From Hysterium pulicare CBS 123377 (Eukaryota > Ascomycota > Dothideomycetes > Hysteriales > Hysteriaceae), in assembly GCA_000467715.1 (NCBI GenBank), contig AJFK01000001.1, forward strand, positions 1 to 64,000: DNA of 64,000 nt. The letters run 5' to 3'. This document shows, piece after piece, positions 12,001-23,123 of this stretch. Every line of letters begins with the position of its first letter. Position 1 is the stretch's first letter. A program made the translations under genes and the position numbers. Under the pieces are notes generated by a model, which saw nothing but the letters and a program-made list of their open reading frames with translations, ran no database searches and was not told where the DNA came from.

Positions 12001-13006
12001 TTACCCACCCTTGGATTTGGATCAGACCAAGGCGATCTGGATACACCATCTGGACCAAGTCATCTCCCACCAGAATATTGTTGTGGATAAAACCGATATC
12101 CTTACCTTTGCCGAGAGGCATTTCCTGGCTCAAATGGAAAGACATAAGATTGGATGGAATGGGAGACAGATCAAGAATGCATTTCAAACTGCAGTAGCTC
12201 TCGCAGAGTACGAGGCAGAAAAGAATATGGCAGATAAGGAGCCCTCTAAGCCCTCTGTGCCTAATTTGACACGGCGGTTATTCGAACAAGTGGCCAAGAC
12301 ATCGGAGGAGTTCGACAATTATCTAAAAAAGACACTTCATATGTCAGCCGTTGAGCACGCACACTCCCTAGGCTGGAGGGTAGACTCAGTCGGAAGTGCA
12401 GAAGACGCTGCGAAAGAGGCGGGGAACTCATCTGACCCGTGGAAGTCTCCGCAATATAGCAATGTATCAGGAATGTTTTCGAATCCAGCCACGGCACCCC
12501 AATATGTATCAAGACTACCGCAAAATACAAACTCGTATGCCGGTCAATCTGGGTTCCCCCCTGCCGCAACTCGAAATATGAATCTTATGGGACCTCTGCA
12601 GCAACAAGGCGGGTACAGCAATGACCATCTAGTACCGAACGGTCTGCCCTACCGGCAGGGATACGGTCAACAATCTTTTGGGGATCAGCATTTCGGACGT
12701 GTAACAGCAAGTCATAGTGCGCAGTTACCTATTAACCAAAGTCTGAACGATTATCAAGTGGCTGCGCCGAATGCACAAGAGCAACAAATGGCAGGCTTGA
12801 TCTCTCAAGACAGGCCTGCCGGTGGGGACAACATTGCCCAATCCGCTTCTCTAGAACAGCAAATGAGCATGAGACAAGCGCAAGGTTTGATGATGGGGAT
12901 GCAGGGCATGCCTGCGTCTGGATCTCAGGGATTTCCGGGACCTCAGGGACTTCAGGGATTCCCGGGAACTGGACCACCCAATGCCACGCACCAACAAAAC
13001 ACCTAG
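9041..13006 (+). CDS. Large AAA+ ATPase with DUF7025-type N-terminal region and collagen-like tail
   Basis: Six exons: 9041-10913, 10970-11152, 11487-11546, 11595-11642, 11693-11848 and 11895-13006; all junctions are phase 1, giving about 1143 residues. Residues ~350-620 carry a DUF7025-like domain (core around FHELWHIFEPGTFVI and LDCYYIDFDGREWGP). The AAA core follows: Walker A HGAPGVGKTST in the 60-nt third exon, then PLFPITCGDLG, Walker B CVLLLDEADVF, sensor-1 ILFLTTNRVGTID and the arginine-finger region FKSRIHMSLLYPPLD. After the lid comes a Gln/Gly/Pro-rich tail of about 200 residues ending in collagen-like GxxG repeats (GFPGPQGLQGFPG). This family is common and uncharacterised in filamentous fungi; its AAA resembles the BCS1/spastin-like group. 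The ATG at 9041 (MSYVKSG) is preferred over 8963. Family confident, function unknown. Confidence 0.85.
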
Positions 13007-14110
13007 CCGCAAAGTGGTTGAACAGAGCAATGAAGTCATGGAAGGAGCCTACACGTAATGGTAAATAACTCGGCTGATTTGCAAACACAATCTTTGATTT
13101 TCTTTTCTCCTTTCTTCTTAGTATGGTTGTCGAAATTGACTTGATGGTGCTGGAGTTCATATCTTGGTTATGCAATGAGACATACGAATTATGGATCATC
13201 AAGAACTTACCCACGTTATTGTAAACTTGAACAGAAGTACCGAAATCGACTGAATCTTGGAAACGCTTTTAAGGCAATTTTCAGCCTGGTACTGTCTCCG
13301 TTAAGCCTTAAGTGCTTACATCCGGGTTGTGGCTGTTGGCCAGGATCCAATTTGCTAATCAGAACTTTGCTAGCTAGACAAGTTCGTAGTCTCTGAAGGT
13401 CTGTCTAACTGGGTCTGTGGTGTGATCGGAGGTTGGCCCATTTCAGTTGCACTGAGGGTGACATAGGAAAGCAAGTTGCCGGCCGTATACTATGCTGAAT
13501 AATTTCACAAAACTCTATACCAGATCCCTTATGGGGTAGAAACAGGAAAGAATAAATTCGAGGCTTTGGAGAATTTTCATGATTTGGATATGAGGTTGAA
13601 GATGAATGTGGGCGGACGTCGCTGAAGTCGTGATCTGGGAGACTAGCCGTCTTGGGATTGGCACGAAGCGGATCTCAACCGTCCCCATCTTCGTCTCCAT
13701 TTGCGAAAAAGGCCAGGAGTGTTTTGAATATCTCACCGTTGAAATAACCTCTCTCATACAGGCAAATTTATTTCGCAGCACGTAAAGACTCGTCAACCGT
13801 AAGCTTGAACGATCTGAGACAATTCTAGAACTCTAAACACGTCCGGCTTCAGAGACGCCCCTTAGAAAGGACTAACAGCCGTGGTAGCTCGCACGCTCTC
13901 TTGCTACAACTCATTTAGAAATTTCAACTTACTGCCATTTCGATTACAATTACCCGATAGATCCAGCACGTTTATCTTTCAGCTGTCAGATCCATTAGAA
14001 CGAACCGTGGAGCTCTATTGCAACCACAGCATCATCCTAAACATCATTGCTCCGCTGATCTCACCTAGAAGCCAGTTTACGCAGCACAGTCGACTTTACA
14101 CAATCCAATT
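13007..14110. other. Intergenic, no supported gene
   Basis: About 1.1 kb between two plus-strand genes. ORFs on both strands (for example 13515-13796 minus) have no domain or splice logic. Nothing else was seen. Confidence 0.45.
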
Positions 14111-14714
14111 ATGTCTTGTACGTCTCCTTCTCCCCGATTCTAACCTTCAACTAACCACCGCCACAGTCCTCAGCACAACCGCCAACCTCCACCACCGCAC
14201 TCCCCTCCCCCCAAGCACCACCTCCACCCACGCCATCGCCCAAATCCACAACCACGACCTCCTCATCCGCCTCGATCCCGAACTAGCCCACTACGAGACC
14301 CTTGCCCCTCCTCCGTCCAACCCCCGCGACACAAAATACTACAAAGTAACCGACCACATGCACACTCTCCCCCGCGGACTCTGGGACACGACAGTCACGT
14401 TCGAAGCGCAGATAACGGATACACAGGATGGGGTCGAGTGGATTATTAAGGCGCCGCTGGGACTGGTGCAGACGACTACTTGGAGGATTTTGAAGGCTGA
14501 GGAGGGTGATGTGTTTGAGGGGGAGGAGGATAAAGGGAAGTCGGAATGGTGTCTTGTGGAGGATGTGGAGATTAAGGCGTCGAGGTTGCTTGTTGGGACT
14601 GTGAAGGGGAAATGTGAGGATAATTGGAGGGGCATTCATGGGAGGTTTGTTAAGAGTCTGGGGGAGGGAGGGGTGGAAGCGGAGGGGATGGCGAATGGAG
14701 AGGTGAAGGTGTAG
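14111..14714 (+). CDS. DUF7053-type fungal protein
   Basis: Two exons. A 7-nt first exon (14111-14117, ATGTCTT) and a 49-nt intron with GTACGT donor and CCACAG acceptor join to 14167-14714, giving 184 residues. The protein starts MSFLSTTANLHHRTPLPPS, then IHNHDLLIRLDPELAHYE, which matches the opening of the fungal DUF7053 family (a lipid-binding START-like fold has been suggested for similar folds, but no function is known). The rest contains alternating strands (WDTTVTFEAQI, GVEWIIKAPLGLVQTTTW, WCLVEDVEIKASRLLVGTV). A longer in-frame ORF upstream to 13881 would avoid the intron, but its N-terminus is low-complexity and unlike the family, so the spliced start is preferred. Confidence 0.65.
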
Positions 14715-15599
14715 TGAGTGTCGCGATGTGGTTTTCCCAAGTTCGCATGTGTTGAGAGGGTTTCATGCGATTTGGTTTAGAAAAGGTTCTAGAATAGCTG
14801 TACTGATGAGACTGTAGACAAGAGAAATAGATTTCACTAGTTTCTTCATCGCTCAGAATCCAATTTTTTTTGGCAAATGCGGATATGCAAGATCCAACTG
14901 GTCTCGCCAAGTCATGCACCTCTTGCGTACAGCTGAAAGAGCCGGTGGGGTGTCGCCAAAATCGGATCCGGTCAATTGTACAGCCCTCCATGCCGTGCAC
15001 TTGAGGCAATAATCTGATAGGTGTTATACAATAGCACAGCGGACGAACACTGGGGCAGACGTGTATCCCAAACTCCTTCATCGTGAACATACAAACCAAG
15101 CCTTACGACGGTAAGTCTGCCTTGTGCCGCATGACCCAAGTCCCAGTTTATCATAAGATACACAGTAGTTGGGACATTTATGAATTTCCAATCTTCCCTT
15201 TTCCCACGCACTCAAGAGTAGCAGGTCATACAACTAACAACTCCGACCTCCGCTGCGAGCCAGTCACGCCTTTAGAACCATATTCCGGAGCTCGACCCGT
15301 GTCCGCGAACATGCAGAAGAGTCTTAACGAGGTTGACGCGCAGCCAGGCTCCAATAAAATATTACACCCGGTGTAGATGCATAGCACAAATGACTCCACT
15401 ATGCGGTGAATCTCGAACACGATCCTGGTCGGTGAGTAGAGAATGGGGAAACTGAACTTCGTACCAGCCTCTCCAGCCAGCTATTTGGCCAATGGTAAAA
15501 AATAGGCCCAGGATGCTCCTTTCTGTTTTCCCTCATTAAATCACGAACAGATGCGCCAAAAGCCCTCGCTTCAGAATTCAGTACTGCTATACACCAAAC
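14715..15599. other. Intergenic containing a dispersed-repeat fragment
   Basis: About 880 bp. The only structured element seen is a roughly 70-bp fragment around 15313-15380 that is also present near 24310 (listed separately). ORFs here are short and without domains. Confidence 0.45.
15313..15380. repeat. Dispersed repeat A, copy 1
   Basis: The segment containing CGCGCAGCCAGGCTCCAATA and the following AAAT-ACACCC stretch aligns, at about 75% over roughly 60 bp by eye, with 24311-24372. Many differences are C/T or G/A. It looks like the remnant of an old mobile element altered by repeat-induced mutation, but no family can be named. Confidence 0.45.
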
Positions 15600-16846
15600 A
15601 TGGCAGACGCCCTCAGCCTAACCCTCACAATCGGAAAAACAATCACCCAAGCATACGAGCTCTACTCCGCCTGCAAAAAAGCCCCCTCCGAAATCCGCCT
15701 CGCATGCGAACACATCGACAGTCTGAAATTCGTCCTCGAATGCGTCCGCATAAACCTCATCGACAACCCGCGCTCGTCGATAAACCGCCCGGGCGACATC
15801 GCCAAGACCAAAGCGCAGGGTCTAAAGAAGCTCCTTAAGCGCTGCGAAGGGAGTTTGGTGCAGCTGGGGAGTTGGTGAAGAAGTATCATGGGTTCGAGAA
15901 AGAGCATGTTAGTGGCTGGGATCGGTTTTGGTGGAGTCAGAAGGGGAAGGCGGAGATGGCGGAGTTGAAGGCTGGGGTTGTGGAGGCGAGTTCGTCGCTT
16001 GGGATGTTCATGCAGAATGAAGGGGTTGCGAGTCAGTGGCAGGCTGAACACGCGGTTGAGCTGTTTATTAGGAAGTTAGATGCGCTGGATATCGTTGAGA
16101 TGAAATCAATGTCTGGAGTTCAAAAGCGCGAGAGATCTGGTTCGAGCATTGGTCGTGCGCTTATTGTTAGCCTCTTTATCAGTCGACTCAAGGCTCGATT
16201 GAAAATGAAGAGGTTGAAAAAACTGGTTGCTTTAAGGAAAACTCAGACGCAAGGCAAAGGCTCTGGGAGAATCAAGCCAGTGGTCAGAGTGAAGTCGGGG
16301 TTGGGACCTAACCAGAAGAAGAACCCTTTCATCGAGTCTTAAGTCAACAAGCTTGCGGCAGGGCAAGCGGAACGCATCAATAGCAAGCGCAGAAGATCAC
16401 ACACACCAGATCCGGAGCCACTTCCGGGTACACTCACTCGACGTTCAAGCTCAATGACCCGCTTGGTCGGAATGATAAACGTTCAAGCTGCAAAGCCGAA
16501 GAAGGAGAAGAATGAATACCTAGAGTGTTGGCGCGTTGGAAAAGGCAAGCCTGTATTCGGACCCTCGGTCTGGGGATTTGTCCACTACAAACGGGGACAG
16601 ATGCAGTTGAGAAAGATGGCGAATATTTTTCAGGAAGCATCAAGGTATGGAAAAGGTGCATTGAATGAGCACGATGATAGAGTAAAGGCGATGAATAAAG
16701 AGAAGAACAAATACGAGAAGCGAAATTCGGGAAAGCGGTGGTTCTTCGTTGCGGGAAGGGTCCTCGGGCGTGATCCAGGCAGAACGGGACTTGTTGTCGT
16801 TGAAAAGGCGATGATCGTACTTTGTCGACGGGGAGTAGAGAGGTGA
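15600..16846 (+). pseudogene. Broken gene for a Helo-like/fungal STAND N-terminal domain protein
   Basis: The 5' frame (15600-15878) encodes MADALSLTLTIGKTITQAYE and the following helices (residues to about 85), typical of fungal STAND N-terminal domains (Helo-like or azaphilone-cluster-L type). Homology then continues in another frame from about 15863 (ELVKKYHGFEKEHVSGWDRFWWSQ ... ) with the helical SSSLGMFMQNEGV region, so one frameshift is needed near 15855. That second frame meets TAA at 16340, and after it the same frame is open again from 16343 to 16846 (KKEKNEYLECWRVGKGK, WGFVHYKRGQMQLRKM). No intron of reasonable size removes both problems. I read it as a decaying host gene with one frameshift and one nonsense codon; a sequencing error could explain one of them. 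Confidence 0.6.
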
Positions 16847-17141
16847 AGATTCCGCACCTTTGTGTTCTGTCTTAATAAGTAGGAATCGAACTGTAAGATC
16901 AGTTGTTGGAAATGATGTTTGGTGATCTGCTCTTGGTTTCTGCCGCCCATACTACGGCTGAGCTTCGTATTATGATTTTAGAGGAATATCTAGCCCTTAG
17001 CTGATATCAAAGTTGTTGTCCGCTATGCTGCTAACGTTGGACTCGTAAGGAAAGTGAAGGGAGAATCTATAGAATCGTGACACCCATTATGCGCCATTGC
17101 ATTTAGCGCTTCAATGTAAACTTCCTTCAAACTTGCCGATT

Positions 17142-19503
17142 TCAGCTTGCGGAGGTAAAGTTCTCTCGATGCACTGCTAAGAAAGTGAGACTCCAAAGCT
17201 GCCTAATGTCGGATTCCGTCGCGGTCAAAGCACCCAATGGTTCCACTTTGAACCCATTTTGATAAGTCCATGTCCAGACCTCACTACTGAGCTGATCGCT
17301 GTTCTCATCAATCACATCCCAGAGATGGTTGTACGCGGAGATTATCTTGGAACGAAGGGTTTTGTCATTACAGAAGTCTGGCAGAAACCGTAAGCTTCGT
17401 AATTTTATGAGCTGCAAGAAGGGATTACCTGGTGTATCGTAGGAGCCACAACGCCCAAGTTGTCTTGCAAGACCTGCTGCCATCATAGCGAGCGGCCAAC
17501 TCCAAACCACAGTACCGTGGTATGCCAAATTATCGAACGCGGAAGCATAGTAGGGATTTCCGCCATATGCAGGATTGGCCACAAAGAGGCCGACGGAAGT
17601 AGACAATCCGACTGGGAAAGGTTGCAGGATGTGGTCGGCTGCTTGATTTAGGAAAGAGCTGAGTTGAGTTTGGTTCGTGGTATTAAGTAAGAAAAGGCGG
17701 AAACAGTCATCGGTATTCATAACGCGTACAATAGTTTGATTGGCATCTCCATCCAGTGCCAGACCATGAAATGTCACGTCAGATGTGATATTTCCCGTAT
17801 TCGAAGGGCCTGTAAATGAGGAGTTCTTGACATAGGATTCCACCAAAGATACCGCTGTGGCTTTGGGAATGTTGACTTCGAAGAATTGGAGAGTCTTGTC
17901 TTCCCAAACTTTGGCATACTGATTAGCTGTCATGTTCCAGTCTGGATGGAATGGGAAGAATCCCGCACTAGCTAGCTTAGCAATTGCTCGAAGAGCAGCG
18001 GGAACTAATGCAGTGTTGACATCGTATGGAATCTGTCCGCCACCGAGGCCTAAGTTCGAGTCTCGCCATTCGCCCACAGGTTGGCCTGCTTTTAGATGGA
18101 TAAGATTGCCACTTGTTTGACCGCCATTTGCGGCAAATGCTGCGGAAGTGTTCATAATTTTCTCCGCCGTAGTGAGGAAGAGGTCAGAGTAGCTAGTTCC
18201 AGTATTATTCGGAAGAAAGGTTGCTGTTGTGTTGAAGAATGCTGACGCGCGATCGCTTCCCGTCTTTGTATCTACAAAGTAGTTTTTGACGACAATCGGC
18301 AAATAGTAATCGGTGTCTACCATTTTATAATCGCATTCCGGGGCGGTTGACCAAATGTTCTGCTGAAGGTTGAGATAAGTGACGTAGTCTCCGATGACCT
18401 CCTCGTGGCATGCGCTTCCATCAGTGCGATTAATGCGCTCAATGACTGCACTGATCACTGCTTCAATAGCGCCACCTTCGCCTTCACTCAAAACAGGTTG
18501 CATGAGAAGTAGAGTGATCATAGTATCTCTGCCGAAATAAGTTAAGAACCGCCATGTCCCCGCCAGGAGCTTCTGGGTATACGACAGAAAAGACAAAGAT
18601 TCTGTCTGATCTGTATTTTGGCTGATCAGGCCCTGAGATCCGGAATTGAGGACCTCTGAAGAGTTCAGTTGCTCGAGCTGAGGATAGTTGAATGAGGCGT
18701 TAAATTGGTATGTTCCGGCGTCGAAATAGAGAGTACCATCCCGAATAACGATCGAAGTAGTGTCATTTATTGGGGTGAATCCAAGAACAGTAGTTGTTAC
18801 GTTATCTAGCCACGTCCTACTGAATTCTGCCCATCCATTTGGGAGTGCAGCTAGCTTTGTTGCATCCTGAATCAATTCAGGAGGGGGAACACCGCCTTCC
18901 ACGTAGTCTCGAATAGTTCGTATGCTTCCTAGGATCGGCAATGTGAGGACTGCAGAAGTGTTGAAATTGATGAATCCGGAAACTCCGACTTGTGGATTAC
19001 TTGTGCCGGAGTTGCCTAGAACATAGATGGGATCAAGGGATGTCTCCGACGTTGTCGAGTTTACCAGTTGAATAGCGAGCGCCTCGTTCACTCCATTTTC
19101 TGGTTGAAAGAGGGCGACAACACCGCTATTTCCGGAAGGCCAAGCGACGAGCAACCTGGGCTTAACAACCGATGAATTGCTGTCTGGCAAAGGACTGGTT
19201 ATCACAACATGGGCGCTAGAATGACAGTCCGAGTAAAAGAAGTTTTCATATGGCGGGTCGCTTAAATGAAGCGTCGTAGCATTATTCGAACAAGACAATT
19301 TGCTCGTAATCCGGGAAGAAGTGACTTTCGAGTGACACTGGAAGTCTTGGTCAGCCGATGGAAGGTCTGAGTATGATACTCTAAGTTACCTTCACTCCGC
19401 AATCTTGAAAGGTATGATCTATAAGCGGCGATGCTATGGCATATGTTAGGTTAAGGGTCAATATGGCGAATGAGACTGCCAAAGAGCATTGGAAAGGGAA
19501 CAT
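17142..19503 (-). CDS. Secreted (alpha/alpha)6-type glycosidase, debranching-enzyme-like
   Basis: Two exons: 19390-19503 (signal peptide MFPFQCSLAVSFAILTLNLT...) and 17142-19337, with a 52-nt intron (GTAACT...CCAG), giving 769 residues. The secretion signal plus about 30 N-x-S/T sequons points to a secreted or cell-wall glycoprotein. The C-terminal two thirds show six-hairpin/debranching-type motifs: FGRDTMITLLLMQPVL, an acidic CHEEVIGDY, DTDYYLPIVVKNY, GEWRDSNLGLGGGQIPYDVN, YHGTVVWSWPLAMMAAGL and SSEVWTWTYQNG. The Asp and Glu residues in these motifs are candidate catalytic acids. I cannot assign a GH family with certainty; annotation pipelines call such fungal proteins glycogen debranching enzyme or six-hairpin glycosidase. 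The intron model is supported by Cys spacing and a clean signal peptide. Confidence 0.65.
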
Positions 19504-21105
19504 TTTGGAGATGAAGGAGCATGGAGATTGTTGCTACTGACATGCGAAGTCCCATCGAAAGTACACGACAAATGCTACTCCAAAGAAGCCCAGGAAACGA
19601 AGGAAAGATGGGCGAAAAGGTGACCTTGAAGAGGGGCGATGGACGTCATGCATCGTTAGCCCGGCAGAAGAGGGTTTTTACAGGAGCAACATGGCGCTAC
19701 TCGAGGCTCGCAGCAAGCGGAGAGATGCGGGGTTCGAGGAGGAGAAGAGCTAAGGTGGTCATGGTCTGCGATGGAGGATGCGATGGAACGCTGTGGAGAG
19801 AGGTTATGATTGATGGATGCATGGCGGATGGCTTGCTGCAGACCTCGGAAGTCGTGTCGATCATGATGGAGTAGACTAGCCTAATTTGGATTGGTGTGTT
19901 TAGTACCTGAAATGAACACCATCTTTTCAGCCTCCACGGGAATCAAGTCCTTGTGCAAAACGGACATCCAACCGTCCAAGATGAACAAACCCATCAAATG
20001 GCCTTTTACTCTCATTTCAAACCTAACACGCTAGAGTGCTAAGTTTCGATCCCGGGTTCAACGCCTCGTTCTCCTGCATAAGCCGCAGTGGTCAGCAGAG
20101 CCGGGAACACCACAGTGCCTCCATGTTCCATTGCAGGCGAGAAGTCAAAGCGGATAGAAGCAGGCTCCGCGTGCAGACCGAGAGGTACGCTCCAAATTGC
20201 CTTCCAATTCCTGACGCCGTTGTCGATAGATCATGACAATGTGAAAATTGCACACTCCCGTAGGAGGGTAAGAGCAAACATAGAGCAGAGCGAGGATTCA
20301 TTTTGGTAAGGAATGGCCTCTACGTTTTTCGTGAGTCTGTTGCTCTCCTGAAACCTCAGTCTCGCTCATTCTACGATCAGACTTGGTCTACAAACGACCG
20401 CCGACAGGAGATAGCGCGCCATAAGACTCGATTCAAGGCATCGTCCATGCTGATTAGTTGTAGCGAAGAGAGGATTTGACCTGAACACGCGGACGGTCGT
20501 TCGTTGTATTCAGATAGCCTAGGCCAGATCGCCATGCCGTTTCCAAGGTTATAATAGAGGCTAGATGGAGCACCCTGGTCCAGCACACCGCTTCAAAAGT
20601 CCGTTCCAGTAGCGTTGCGAGCCGAGGGCGTCATGCCGACGGATGCGGAAGAATGCCTGCACAGCCACAACCTAGTAGGCTTAGCCGCGCACAGCCACTG
20701 CCCGTAGTTGCGGTAGAGATGATGCTTTTGAATGTTATGTCGGTTACCAACCTGCTTTTACTCGCATTTTACTCGCATGCGGCAACGCGCAAAGTATCTC
20801 GAGTCGCCCTCGACCATCTTTTATGGTTCCTCTTCATGACATCATAAAGATTGTTGGTTCCCCTAACGATGCCTACCAGTTTTGTGTATTTCTGAACCTG
20901 TTGTGATACTTGATGGTCATCACCCTCATGACCTCCAAAATCGTCATAATCTCAACAAACAAATTCGTGAGCACCGTTACATCATAAATGAATTTACCCA
21001 CGAATATATAACCACCCTTTACGCGTGCTTGAGCTTTACCAATCTCTTCGTCAACCTTCGTCAACAACCTCTCTTTACCACAACCAACCTGATTCGTGCT
21101 CTACA
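19504..21105. other. Intergenic, 1.6 kb
   Basis: Divergent promoter region between the secreted glycosidase and the MARVEL gene. ORFs (for example 19521-19874 plus) are of biased composition and have no domain. The final 130 bp contain repeat B (listed separately) and a pyrimidine/CAAC-rich leader just before the MARVEL start. Confidence 0.45.
20971..21078 (+). repeat. Dispersed repeat B, copy 1, in the leader of the MARVEL gene
   Basis: The stretch with CTTTACGCGTGCTTGAGCTT and its flanks aligns with 33131-33232. A 37-bp core differs at about 5 positions, and the upstream CATAAATGA motif and downstream CAAC/CTCTTTC tract are also shared. It lies directly upstream of the ATG at 21106 in the same orientation as the gene, so it may be a shared promoter/leader segment rather than a transposon. 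Confidence 0.45.
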
Positions 21106-21880
21106 ATGGCACGCTACAACGACGGCACTACTCGCGAACGAGACACCGGCCTCCTCACACGCTTCGTCCCTGAAAAGTTCAAGCACAGCGCCTTCTACCG
21201 CTTGCTCCTCCGCCTCACCCGTGTCTTCCAATTCCTCTCCGCCGTCATCTCGCTCGGCATCTTTTCTTCGCGCGTCTACAAGGTCTACCGCCTCGTGAAC
21301 TCGGTCAAAACCCACCATGGCGTCTCTCACTCCTACGGTGCCGTCGAAGGTATCCTCGCCGCTGCGGTCTTGTACACCATCATCGCTACGCTTATGTCCT
21401 TCCTCTTGAAGGGCGGCGGTCCTAAATGGCTGCGCTGGCTGTGGGTCCTTCTGGATCTCCTTTTCGTCGGCGCCTTCATCGCCGTCTCTGTTCTCACGTC
21501 ACCGAACGGCGGGAGCGCTGGGCCGAAACATTGCTACACCGGCAGAAACCCACAGGGTGGTAATGGCCTCACTGGTAAGAAGGCGAACAGCAAGGATCAG
21601 ACTTGCAATTTGCCCTGGGGCACCTTTGTCCTGGCAATTATCAGCACGTAAGTACATCATGCTGGCGTTCAGCCCCCGCACAGTTTAGGCGCTGTTTTTG
21701 GTAGCAGAGAAGACTAATCTGGTATCATTTAGCATCCTCCACGCCATCACTGCCGCGTTCCACGAAGTCCACGATCGTCGCAGAGCACACAATGTTCGTT
21801 CCGCTGAGGAGAAGAGGGTTATGGAGCAAGAGCATGCTGGAGGTGTTTCGCCACAGGCACACAACGATTACCGGGCATAG
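21106..21880 (+). CDS. MARVEL-like four-helix membrane protein
   Basis: Two exons: 21106-21647 and 21733-21880 (intron GTAAGT...ATTTAG, phase 2), 229 residues. Hydrophobic helices lie around VFQFLSAVISLGIFSSRVYK, GILAAAVLYTIIATLMSFLL, WLWVLLDLLFVGAFIAVSVL and the last across the splice junction GTFVLAIISTILHAITAAF. Between helices 3 and 4 is a loop with two cysteines and CYTGRNPQGGNG-type residues. The topology, the Arg at the start of helix 1 and the cytosolic C-terminal tail (RRRAHNVRSAEEKRV) match fungal MARVEL-domain proteins of the plasma membrane/eisosome-associated group. The specific role is unknown. Confidence 0.8.
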
Positions 21881-22319
21881 GGTAGAGAGAACTTACCGAT
21901 AACTCATGAGGCCGACAATCAAAGACTACGTGATATGAACAGGTGAAGGAAGGCGATGGTGGGTGGGCGTCAAGGTAAATGGCCTGGGACTACTTTTCAG
22001 TCTCCATATAGGGGTTTCTGACCGGGAGAATTTAATAATGAATCAAATATGCTATTCTACAAACATGTTAAACGTTGACATCAGTTCCCATGTCATATGA
22101 TGTGAGCTACAAAGATGAAAGCTCGCAGAGATAAAGATGATGTGATGATAAGCGGTTGTGGCTGTGTAGACTTAGCTAATTTGGAAAGCCGGCCTAATAA
22201 GATTTCTACTAACCTGCCGCAATAAACCAACCAGCACGGTTTTACGTCGCGGAACATTCATTTAAAATTTTCTAAATATTTCATAGCGCCTTTCTTCAAG
22301 CTTTTTTTCTCTCTCAAGC
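21881..22319. other. Convergent intergenic region
   Basis: About 440 bp between the 3' ends of the MARVEL and AA9 genes. It presumably holds both 3' UTRs and terminators; no other element was seen. Confidence 0.45.
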
Positions 22320-23123
22320 TCAATCCCTCCTATTCTCATTCCCCTGCCTAATCGGACTCGCATCCTTCCACAATCCCGGCCCCGGAATCGGATACCCACC
22401 CAACTTCCTATGAATATCAATTTTAATCCCCGGATCATCCATCTTATAGAACCTCGGCGCCACCACCCCCGGCGTCGGCGCAACCGTCTCCCTATCCGCT
22501 TTCCCGATCCTCAAATTCACGCACTGCGGATACGCCTGCGCTCCATCGGGCTCATCCGCAATATGCAACGCGATGATCTCGTGTCTCAGGACATAGAACC
22601 CTTCGTTTAATCCTTCGGGTATTTTTACTGTCCAGGTGAAGTTGTTCGCTATTAAGACGTCTGAAGCCCATGTTCCGCCTAACCCGGTCAGGTTATGTGG
22701 TTCAGAGCCGTTCAACCACCCTTGCTGGTCTATCTTCACGAAGTCTAGTTTCGTTTTATCTACGTCTGCGCAGCTGGAATTACACGCTGCGAGGTACGTT
22801 AATACGGGCCCTTTATGGCTGACGGGCCATTCGTTCCAGTGGAGTGTCACTGTGTGGCCGGCTGTGATGTTGACGTGAAGGGCGCCGGGTCTGGCGTTTA
22901 TGTGGCAGGTTATGTTTGTAGTATTGAAGGAAGAAGGCGAGACGAAGATGTTCCCCAGATTGGATGCCGACCAGGCAGCGAGAGGTGGTGGTGGAGTTTT
23001 GGTCTGCGCCATTTCGGGATCCCAGCCCTCGTAGTTGATTCCATCGGCCGTGATGTTGGTTATTCTGCCGTGCGCGGATATGAGTGGAGTGAGTAGGCTC
23101 AGAAGAGCGAACGAGAGCTGCAT
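22320..23123 (-). CDS. AA9 lytic polysaccharide monooxygenase
   Basis: Intronless, 267 residues. The signal peptide MQLSFALLSLLTPLISA ends exactly before HGRITNIT, so His1 of the mature enzyme is the first ligand of the copper histidine brace. The second brace region is around WNEWPVSHKGPVLTYLAAC, and the conserved C-terminal block FYVLRHEIIALHIA...AQAYPQCVNLRIG supplies the buried His, Gln and axial Tyr typical of AA9. The family cleaves cellulose or xyloglucan oxidatively outside the cell. There is no CBM1 and the protein ends in a short charged tail. The start at 23123 is chosen because it gives the canonical signal peptide; the ATG at 23180 would add 19 residues before it. Confidence 0.92.
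   Translation of the reverse strand: MQLSFALLSLLTPLISAHGRITNITADGINYEGWDPEMAQTKTPPPPLAAWSASNLGNIFVSPSSFNTTNITCHINARPGALHVNITAGHTVTLHWNEWPVSHKGPVLTYLAACNSSCADVDKTKLDFVKIDQQGWLNGSEPHNLTGLGGTWASDVLIANNFTWTVKIPEGLNEGFYVLRHEIIALHIADEPDGAQAYPQCVNLRIGKADRETVAPTPGVVAPRFYKMDDPGIKIDIHRKLGGYPIPGPGLWKDASPIRQGNENRRD

Noticed and set aside
19521-19874. 117-codon plus-strand frame upstream of the glycosidase
   Set aside because: Biased Arg/Gly/Met composition, no domain, and it reads antisense to the promoter of the neighbouring gene.
20041-20075. TTTCGATCCCGGGTTC as a tRNA T-arm
   Set aside because: No complementary stem, anticodon arm or acceptor stem can be formed around it.
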